Below are positions 21,939-26,988 of a stretch of DNA of 26,988 bases, piece by piece. Both the position numbers and the translations under genes were made by a program. The DNA comes from Planctomycetota bacterium (GTDB taxonomy: Bacteria; Planctomycetota; Phycisphaerae; Sedimentisphaerales; UBA12454). The notes under the pieces were generated by a model. It worked only from the letters and a program-made list of their open reading frames with translations, made no database searches and had not been told where the DNA came from. The stretch spans positions 1 through 26,988 of the forward strand of contig JAHJUV010000059.1 in the NCBI GenBank assembly GCA_018828825.1. The letters are read 5' to 3'. Numbering within the stretch: the first letter of the stretch is position 1; each line of letters begins with the position of its first letter.

Positions 21939-22433
21939 TTAACCATTAAACTCAACTTGTAATATCTGTCCCAACTGTTCCGACAACTGCTCTATTTTAT
22001 CTTCCGTCAGGCGCGGGTTTACCACCTCTGCCGTCTCGTCCCGCCCCGTGATTTTGACTGTCCATATCTCTGTGCCGTTTTCGGTCCTGGACGAATCGTA
22101 TTTCAGTATTCTTTTCCGCATCAGCACCAGCGTCAGCACAAACCGGAAGTTCACTTTTTCTTCTGCCGTCTCTGTTGCCAATCTATCGAAAAACGCCAGC
22201 AGCATATCGTTATCTATGAATATTTTCTTCTTGGCGTCCGCTCTCGGCATAACGCTTTTCCAGTAGCAGTAAACCGCCGGCGAATTGGCCGTCCAGTATT
22301 CGCTGCAGTAGTCTTTTCGTTCCAGTTTGCCGTCTGTCTCGACAAGCGTAGCGATATATTCCTCATCAGGCCCTATCGCCCTGCCGGCCCCGGCACATGT
22401 ACCCAGAGGTTTACGTATTTCCCACTCTGCCAT
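21939..22433 (-). CDS. Conserved hypothetical protein, planctomycete-type
   Basis: The 164-residue soluble protein looks like a family I remember only from planctomycetes. It starts EWEIRKPLGTCAGAGRAIGPDEEYIATLVE, with two Cys-containing segments (KDYCSEYW and AVYCYWKSVMP). It continues with FIDNDMLLAFFDRLATETAEEKVNFRFVLTLVLMRKRILKYD and ends RLTEDKIEQLSEQLGQILQVEF. The last part looks like a small helical interaction region. No catalytic motif is recognised and no function can be given. It lies 10 bp after the helix-hairpin-helix gene and 32 bp before the lipoprotein gene. The conserved order, if confirmed elsewhere, would suggest a shared envelope or DNA-related role. Confidence 0.7.
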   Translation of the reverse strand: MAEWEIRKPLGTCAGAGRAIGPDEEYIATLVETDGKLERKDYCSEYWTANSPAVYCYWKSVMPRADAKKKIFIDNDMLLAFFDRLATETAEEKVNFRFVLTLVLMRKRILKYDSSRTENGTEIWTVKITGRDETAEVVNPRLTEDKIEQLSEQLGQILQVEFNG

Positions 22434-22443
22434 TTAGCCCTGC

Positions 22444-22776
22444 CTATTCAAATTTAATCCATTCTTTTATTTTATCTGCCGTCTTTTTTCCGATTCCCTT
22501 GACTTTTTCAAGGTCGCCGCTGTTTTCAAACCCTTTTCCCCCTTGCCGGTAATCTGCTATTGCCTGTGCCTTTGCCGAGCCTATGCTTGGCAGTTCTGCA
22601 AGCTCGCCGACAGTGGCAACATTAGGATTGAGCTTGCCGTCGATTTGTGTAAAGGCGTTTCCATCGCCGCTTCGCAGAATCGCCCCGGCAAAACAAAGAC
22701 AAAAAACAAAACCCGCAAAAAAAGCAACTTTTAACCGCCCGGCCTCTTGCCGATTTTCTTTACCTGAATAATCCAT
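22444..22776 (-). CDS. Membrane-anchored helix-hairpin-helix protein (ComEA-like)
   Basis: The 110-residue protein has one N-terminal membrane segment (about 15-34, LKVAFFAGFVFCLCFAGAIL) and a tandem helix-hairpin-helix domain (about 48-110). The domain reads KLNPNVATVGELAELPSIGSAKAQAIADYRQ, then GDLEKVKGIGKKTADKIKEWI. This is the ComEA layout: DNA binding outside the inner membrane, used in DNA uptake. No comEC or pilus gene is in the window, so a role in competence is inferred from domain type only. It follows the GH10-fold gene by 28 bp and precedes the 164-residue gene by 10 bp on the same strand. The length is close to short ComEA proteins. Confidence 0.85.
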   Translation of the reverse strand: MDYSGKENRQEAGRLKVAFFAGFVFCLCFAGAILRSGDGNAFTQIDGKLNPNVATVGELAELPSIGSAKAQAIADYRQGGKGFENSGDLEKVKGIGKKTADKIKEWIKFE

Positions 22777-22804
22777 ATAAAAACTGTTTTGGTTAATTTG
22801 ATTA

Positions 22805-24283
22805 TTATTTTTGCAGTATTTGTTTTTGCAATTTTGCCAGTGTCATAAATGATTTCTTGGGTTTAAGTTCGCTTGTCAAAAGTCCTGCACCCGCGATGGT
22901 CGTATCACCGTCATCCGCGAGGGTTGCAAAGCTTATGGTATTAACGAATGGTTTGCTGAACGCTATTTTACAGAAGTTCTCTATCCATTTTGACCATATT
23001 GTTTGATCCCACGGTTTATGCCATATTCCGCCTGGTTGTGGTGCGTCTTTCTTCGAGCCGCTTCCGTCTGGTATTGCAAGGTTTGTTATATGCAGTGGTT
23101 TTGGTATTGCGATAAATTTATCCAGCATTGCTGATATTTGCATCATATCTCGCACGTGCATTCCCGGCTCATCTTTGCCGAACTGTACTTGCACGCCGAC
23201 CGCATCATAATTTATCCCGCCCTGCGTCACCATATCAACATACACCAGCGGCGGTATCGTCTCCGCGTTATAGGCATAGTAATCAGCCCATGGATGGACG
23301 ATTTCGATCATTTTAAGGCTGCGGTTGTCGGCCTCCCTGGCGGCAAGGCACGCCGTTCGAGTGATTTCCAATATACGCTCGAAACTAAACCTGAAATGAT
23401 TATACGCGTTCATCCCACTTATCACCTGCCAAATATGAACATACTTGGCATACCTCGTTACAACCTTCGAAACAAACTCGTAACTCGCCTCGCGGATAGT
23501 CTCGAAATCATATTTGCCGTTCACAAGCCAGGCAGGCAGATACTCAGGCCGAAAATTCAGCAGCGGCCCGGCACTGATTAGCAGTCTTTTCCTCCCCAGA
23601 ATATCCATACAATGGTCAAGCTCGGCAAAATCATATATCTCCCTTTCCTGCTCGATTTTCGCCCAGTTTATCGGCAGACCAATATGCGCAAAAAGCTCTA
23701 TCGCACCTTTCAAATATTCCTTCTCGTCGAGCCTGGCAGGGTCGATTCGACACCCCAAACTCGACCTCGCAAAACCGCGATTCTTCAGCCTTGCCGAGAA
23801 AAACATCTCCGCATGCCGAGTAGTAAGCTGCTCGGCAAACAACATCGCCTTGGCAAGACACTTATCCGCCACCATAGACGCCTTGGCCGAATCGCCGATA
23901 TTCTCGAGCATCTCGATAAACAGACCCTGCACCTCCTTGGCTTCATAATCGAGATGGTTCGTCTGCTCGAATATCCCCCAGTCTTCTCTCTTTGTCGCAA
24001 TCTCCATTAATTTTCCGCGGGCCAGCTCCACATTTAGGATATAAGGTTCGTCCCTTTCCGGCAGACGGGTCGTATTGAGCAGAATCTCGCCGAAGCCCTC
24101 GACCGGCCAAAGCAGGCTCATGCCCGCAGGCTCATACGTCCGGGTTTTGCAGTCTATAACGCCGTCTTTGAAAGTGATATACTTGGAACCCCTGAAAGGT
24201 ATCTTGTCGGCACCGAATAAAACAGCGCCGGTAAGTGTGAAATCATTGAGTATTTTGCCGTTTCTAAATACCTGAAATTGCAC
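22805..24283 (-). CDS. GH10-fold (xylanase-like) protein lacking the usual catalytic glutamates
   Basis: The C-terminal two thirds of this 492-residue protein follow the glycoside hydrolase 10 barrel. It has GLPINWAKIEQEREIYDFAELDHCMD (202-226), then LLNFRPEYLPAWL, where GH10 has 'H.LvWh...P.Wl', then VHIWQVISGMNAYNHFRFSFERILEITRTACLAAREAD (282-319), VGVQVQFG (362-369) and LHITNLAIP (397-405). By memory alignment, the acid/base Glu of 'W.VvNE' is replaced (WQVISG), and the nucleophile Glu of 'ITElD' is Asn (ITNLAI). The conserved barrel His residues are also missing. Xylanase activity is therefore unlikely; carbohydrate binding or another function is possible. No signal peptide is seen. The start is GTG. 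It is the first gene of the minus-strand run down to the homocysteine methyltransferase. Confidence 0.7.
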   Translation of the reverse strand: MQFQVFRNGKILNDFTLTGAVLFGADKIPFRGSKYITFKDGVIDCKTRTYEPAGMSLLWPVEGFGEILLNTTRLPERDEPYILNVELARGKLMEIATKREDWGIFEQTNHLDYEAKEVQGLFIEMLENIGDSAKASMVADKCLAKAMLFAEQLTTRHAEMFFSARLKNRGFARSSLGCRIDPARLDEKEYLKGAIELFAHIGLPINWAKIEQEREIYDFAELDHCMDILGRKRLLISAGPLLNFRPEYLPAWLVNGKYDFETIREASYEFVSKVVTRYAKYVHIWQVISGMNAYNHFRFSFERILEITRTACLAAREADNRSLKMIEIVHPWADYYAYNAETIPPLVYVDMVTQGGINYDAVGVQVQFGKDEPGMHVRDMMQISAMLDKFIAIPKPLHITNLAIPDGSGSKKDAPQPGGIWHKPWDQTIWSKWIENFCKIAFSKPFVNTISFATLADDGDTTIAGAGLLTSELKPKKSFMTLAKLQKQILQK

Positions 24284-24296
24284 GCCTTGCCCTCAT

Positions 24297-24311
24297 TCCG
24301 CCTGAGGCGGA
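24297..24311. repeat. TCCGCCTGAGGCGGA palindrome
   Basis: A perfect copy of the dispersed palindrome (central G aside) lies 13 bp upstream of the GTG start of the GH10-fold gene. Confidence 0.75.
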
Positions 24312-24497
24312 TAAAAAAAGACCCTGAAAAGTTCGATATTTGCCGAATTATAGCAATAATGGGGCTGAATGCAATAAATCTTTCCTGCTGCGACACTTCG
24401 TGACGAGTTGGCCACTGTCGTTGCGTGTAAAAAACCAGCGTAGAGCATATAGCGTATAGGAAAAAACGTTAAAATGGATTCGCTGAAGGCGGGCAAG

Positions 24498-24512
24498 TCC
24501 GCCAAAGGCGGA
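24498..24512. repeat. TCCGCCAAAGGCGGA palindrome
   Basis: Another copy of the dispersed palindrome is followed by TAAATTTT, as at other sites. An incomplete copy (GAAGGCGGGCAAG) precedes it. Confidence 0.75.
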
Positions 24513-24630
24513 TAAATTTTGATGATTATTAGAAGCCGGGTAAAAGGGTTTGATTTATAAGGGTTTAGGCGATAAAAATTAAGAATACAGAACTCAGAAT
24601 ACAGTAGACAGAATAAGGAACCGGACAGGG

Positions 24631-24670
24631 ATCCCCGCAGTCCCGATGAATCGGGACTAAGCGTGGGGAT
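24631..24670. repeat. Composite palindrome with nested stems
   Basis: An inner perfect stem AGTCCCGAT/ATCGGGACT with a GA loop (24639-24658) is nested in an outer stem ATCCCC/GGGGAT (24631-24636 and 24665-24670). It ends 20 bp before the start codon of the first gene remnant of the restriction-type island. Confidence 0.65.
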
Positions 24671-24690
24671 ATAAAAGGAGAAATAAAGGA

Positions 24691-24738
24691 ATGGCAAAGA
24701 AAAAAACAAATACGCAGATGGGCCAAGGGAAGGCTTAA
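24691..24738 (+). pseudogene. Short remnant, possibly the start of a type I methyltransferase (hsdM)
   Basis: The frame MAKKKTNTQMGQGKA-stop is preceded by AAAGGAG and AAAGGA. The first residues resemble the start of many HsdM proteins (MAKK.TNT....), and the genes that follow are typical type I restriction-island companions. Fifteen residues are too few for firm identification; it may equally be a small leader peptide. Confidence 0.3.
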
Positions 24739-24751
24739 TCAAATAGCAAAT

Positions 24752-24826
24752 ATGCCAAAAATAAAAGATATACCAAAAATTGATCGCCCGAGAGAAAAAT
24801 TTAAAGAAAGTCATGGCGAAACATGA
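24752..24826 (+). pseudogene. Remnant of radC
   Basis: The 24-residue frame begins MPKIKDIPKIDRPREK, which matches the start of RadC-type proteins ('IkDlP..dRPREKL') closely. It then jumps to FKESHGET and stops. RadC proteins commonly end in a 'SFKE.G' segment, so the core between may have been deleted in frame. The stop overlaps the BRO-type gene start (ATGA), which preserves the operon coupling. Confidence 0.55.
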
Positions 24827-25674
24827 AAAAAACACATTCAATTGTTCTGTTTAATCAAAAGCAAATTCGGCGTTTTTATGACGAAAAAAAAGAAATATGG
24901 TATTTTTCTATTGTGGATGTTGTAGAAATTTTGACAGACTCCAGCATTCCGAGGCGATATTGGAGTGATTTAAAAGGAAAGTTGAAAAGCGAAGGCAGTA
25001 AAGTGTACGAAAAAATCGTACAGTTGAAAATGGCTGCTCCTGACGGAAAACTAAGGGAAACCGACTGTTTCTCTACGGAAGATTTGCTTCGTGTAATCCA
25101 ATCAATTCCTTCTCCAAAAGCAGAGCCGTTTAAATTATGGCTTGCAAAGGTCGGATACGAACGAATAGAAGAAACCCAAGACCCGGAACTTGCTTTTGAC
25201 AGAGCGATGAAAACGTACCTGCAAAAAGGTTATTCGAGAGAGTGGGTAAATCAACGATTAAAAAGTATCGAGGTTCGTAAAGAATTAACCGATGAATGGC
25301 AAGAACGAGGAATGAAAGAAGGATTAGAATACGCAATATTAACGGACGAGATTACAAGAGCGTGGGCAGAAAGAAGTGTAAAAGATTACAAAAAGCTTAA
25401 AGGGCTGAAGAAAGAAAATCTAAGAGATAATATGACAAATCTCGAATTGGTATTGAATATGCTTGCTGAAGTTTCAACGGCAGAAATATCCAAAAAGAAA
25501 AAACCAAAAGGCCTGGAAAATAATAAACAGATTGCCAAAAAAGGAGGATTTGCGGCGAAGAAGGCAAGATTGGAAATAGAAAAGCAGACAGGCGAAAGTG
25601 TTATAACTTCTAAAAGTTCAAAATTTTTGAAGGCAAAACAAAAGCCTGCTTTACCTGATAAAAATAATAAATAA
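24823..25674 (+). CDS. BRO/DinD-like protein of restriction and prophage islands
   Basis: The 283-residue protein has an N-terminal BRO-N domain (about 5-115): IRRFYDEKKEIWYFSIVDVVEILTDSSIPRRYWSDLK, LKMAAPDGKLRETDCFSTEDLLRVIQSIPSPKAEPFKLWLAKVGYERIEE. A DinD-like C-terminal part follows: KGYSREWVNQRLKSIEVRKELTDEW, KGLKKENLRDNMTNLELVLNMLAEVSTAEI and GGFAAKKARLEIEKQTGE. BRO-N domains bind nucleic acid and occur in phage antirepressors. DinD in E. coli is SOS-inducible and acts on RecA filaments. Genes of this type often sit inside type I restriction operons. The gene looks intact, while both neighbours are remnants. AT-rich composition suggests acquisition. The start overlaps the radC remnant stop, and the next frame begins two bases after its stop. 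Confidence 0.8.
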   Translation: MKKTHSIVLFNQKQIRRFYDEKKEIWYFSIVDVVEILTDSSIPRRYWSDLKGKLKSEGSKVYEKIVQLKMAAPDGKLRETDCFSTEDLLRVIQSIPSPKAEPFKLWLAKVGYERIEETQDPELAFDRAMKTYLQKGYSREWVNQRLKSIEVRKELTDEWQERGMKEGLEYAILTDEITRAWAERSVKDYKKLKGLKKENLRDNMTNLELVLNMLAEVSTAEISKKKKPKGLENNKQIAKKGGFAAKKARLEIEKQTGESVITSKSSKFLKAKQKPALPDKNNK

Positions 25675-25676
25675 CT

Positions 25677-25865
25677 ATGGCAATACAATTACTCTCAAAT
25701 TTAAATTATCCAATCGGCAATGTAATCAACCAAGAGTTGCAGAATGCGAATTCGGCAAAAATGGCGGTCGCCTTTTTGAAGTATTCGGGTGTGCAAGTAA
25801 TTGAACAGGCGCTAAACAAAACTATTGATTTTCTCTCCACAAATCTTTTTGGTCAATTTCTGTAA
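25677..25865 (+). pseudogene. Truncated start of a PLD-like domain protein
   Basis: The first 47 or so residues (MAIQLLSNLNYPIG, NSAKMAVAFLKYSGVQVIEQAL) resemble the N-terminus of phospholipase D-like proteins of restriction and helicase systems ('A.k..iAvAFl..SG...l...L'). The frame then enters sequence that is antisense to the next, convergent gene, and ends at 25865. The break lies near 25812. Only two bases separate it from the BRO-type gene, so it was the next gene of the same operon before truncation. Confidence 0.5.
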
Positions 25866-26669
25866 TACTTTCACTCTTTCGGCCAGATATTCCAACTGTT
25901 TTTTGGTAATCCTGTAAGATTCCTTATAGCGTGCATCAATATAGGCCTTCTTCAATAACTTAAACGCCTTTTCCTCTGGTTTAGTTGCACGTGGGAAGAC
26001 CTTTAAAAATCTCGGGTCGAAACTTGCGGCCTTGCGGCCCAGCTTTTCTATATCGTGGGTCTTGGGCTTGTAATTCGTAAAGACCAGCATAATAGCCATA
26101 TAAAAGGATTCGACAGACTGATGTAACATAAAGGCAGCTTTTTTATATGAACGCTTTTTGAAAGCAAATTCAAAATGGTCGTAAAAATCCTTGCCACTCT
26201 TAAACCACATATTGAAATCTGTCTTTGCCAGCTGGGCGCGTTTTTTGGCGGAAAGTTTCTTTGCTTTAATCAGCTTGAATTTTTTGGAGTCGTAAAGGAC
26301 GATTCCTTCCTTGGCGATATCGCTGAAAAAGTACCAGCCTGCTCCCAGATTGGTATTTACCTGATTGATTGGATGATAGATGATATTGACATCTGTTGGG
26401 GCGCCTTTTAACTTATCATTTAATTTTCTTTGGGCGCCGTCATCGTCGGCTTGTCTTTTGGCGGCGGTTATTACGAGGATATCGTAATCTGATTTGTATT
26501 CGTAGGTGATATGACCCTGTTTGTAGGTATCTTCGACCCAGTTGCCGCGGGCGTAGGAGCCGAACAGGATAACCATCTCTGCGCCGGGGCAAGAGGCGAC
26601 GATAGTATCTGTTATGAGTTTTAGCTCGGCCCGTTTGTGTTTCGGCAGATGCGAGAGTTTTCTCTTCAT
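25812..26669 (-). CDS. Nucleotidyltransferase-HEPN fusion protein
   Basis: The 285-residue protein joins a minimal nucleotidyltransferase (about 10-130) to a HEPN helical domain (about 150-280). The first has VILFGSYARGNW (33-44), SDYDILVI with metal ligands D61 and D63, and TDVNIIYH with the third acidic residue. The second has FKSGKDFYDHFEFAFKKRSYKKAAFMLHQSVESFYMAIMLVFTNYKPKTHDIEKL. Separate MNT and HEPN genes form toxin-antitoxin pairs in which the MNT part adds nucleotides to the HEPN RNase; the single-chain form is a known variant. A clear R-x4-6-H RNase motif is not evident, so toxin activity is uncertain. No Shine-Dalgarno is visible. It cuts into the PLD-like remnant at its 3' end. 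Confidence 0.75.
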   Translation of the reverse strand: MKRKLSHLPKHKRAELKLITDTIVASCPGAEMVILFGSYARGNWVEDTYKQGHITYEYKSDYDILVITAAKRQADDDGAQRKLNDKLKGAPTDVNIIYHPINQVNTNLGAGWYFFSDIAKEGIVLYDSKKFKLIKAKKLSAKKRAQLAKTDFNMWFKSGKDFYDHFEFAFKKRSYKKAAFMLHQSVESFYMAIMLVFTNYKPKTHDIEKLGRKAASFDPRFLKVFPRATKPEEKAFKLLKKAYIDARYKESYRITKKQLEYLAERVKVLQKLTKKICGEKINSFV

Positions 26670-26774
26670 ATAGAAGGGATATTATGCGTTTTCGGCGCCG
26701 AAAGCAAAGGGAAATATCTGATTGAGTTTTTTGATAAAATAAAGGTAGGCAAATAAAAGGCGGGGACAGGTGTG

Positions 26775-26988
26775 TTAGTTCAAAACTGATTCGGTCTGAA
26801 GCTGGGCCTGATAATCCAAACCCGGTATCTGGGAATCCTGCACTGCTTTGTCGGCCAGGAGCGAAATCTGACTCAATATAATCTCAAGAAAATCGGTACA
26901 GCCGACGGCTTTTTCAAGATTGCAGCCGGGCAGAAGCATTACCGCATAACCGCCGAAACTGCCGTTAGCTGAAAAGCCCGCCGCGGCG
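26775..26988 (-). CDS. 3' end of an unidentified gene running off the right edge
   Basis: An open minus-strand frame enters from the right edge and ends at a TAA (plus 26775-26777). The visible 70 residues read GFSANGSFGGYAVMLLPG, NLEKAVGCTDFLEIILSQISLLADKAVQ and end QLQTESVLN. Composition and codon use fit a real gene. I recognise no family; the helix-like segment near the end could be an interaction tail. Confidence 0.5.
   Translation of the reverse strand, partial: AAAGFSANGSFGGYAVMLLPGCNLEKAVGCTDFLEIILSQISLLADKAVQDSQIPGLDYQAQLQTESVLN

Larger units (their letters stand above)
24284..24690. other. 407-bp gene-free spacer built of dispersed repeats
   Basis: No gene is supported here. The stretch holds two TCCGCC/GGCGGA palindromes, a GCGTAGAGCATATAGCG unit (about 24432), AGAATACAG-type units (about 24584-24612) and a long composite palindrome (24631-24670) just before a ribosome-binding site. 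The same units occur at 7028-7190. It marks the left edge of a decayed restriction-type island. Confidence 0.6.

Noticed and set aside
1..26988. CRISPR arrays, transposase genes or rRNA
   Set aside because: No regularly spaced direct repeats, no transposase-like reading frame and no rRNA sequence were seen on either strand.

Overview
The window most likely comes from a planctomycete, probably an anaerobic member of the class Phycisphaerae (PVC superphylum). The support is a short Hc1-type histone-H1-like protein, a divergent FabZ-like dehydratase, a degenerate ECF-type sigma protein, a 164-residue protein that resembles a planctomycete-restricted family as I remember it, Kdo transferase (so a Gram-negative LPS envelope), and many short palindromic repeats between genes. 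This assignment is inference from gene content; no rRNA is present.

Left part (1-5410). A clearly AT-rich stretch carries a compact four-gene cassette on the + strand. It encodes a LexA-type winged helix without a peptidase domain, a membrane-anchored protein with a dCTP-deaminase/dUTPase fold, a radical SAM-SPASM enzyme and a uracil-DNA-glycosylase-fold protein. A perfect 13-bp inverted repeat lies on the promoter. Related low-complexity tracts and GTTAA hairpins flank the region. I consider this the best candidate for an undescribed nucleotide/DNA-based defence or DNA-modification system. It is followed by about 660 bp of non-coding, hairpin-rich DNA and a sigma-70-like gene.

Middle part (5640-20116). 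These are ordinary chromosomal genes with higher GC: a WrbA-like flavodoxin, the Hc1-like protein, a FabZ-like dehydratase, a small membrane protein, panB followed by a GT4-type glycosyltransferase, a DJ-1/PfpI protein, an FHA-GAF protein, the bioA-bioD-nadB cofactor cluster, pcm-recG, tRNA-Arg(UCU) and waaA. Several decayed genes lie among them: a release-factor-like relic, a purine permease reduced to its two ends, and a second copy of the waaA tail after the waaA stop.

Right part (20117-26988). A five-gene minus-strand run encodes a GH10-fold protein without the usual catalytic glutamates, a TM-anchored helix-hairpin-helix protein, a conserved hypothetical, a LolA/LolB-like lipoprotein and a homocysteine S-methyltransferase domain protein. 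Beyond it lies a degraded restriction-type island with short possible hsdM and radC remnants, an intact BRO/DinD-like gene and a truncated PLD-like gene. The window ends with a single-chain nucleotidyltransferase-HEPN protein and the 3' end of an unidentified gene.
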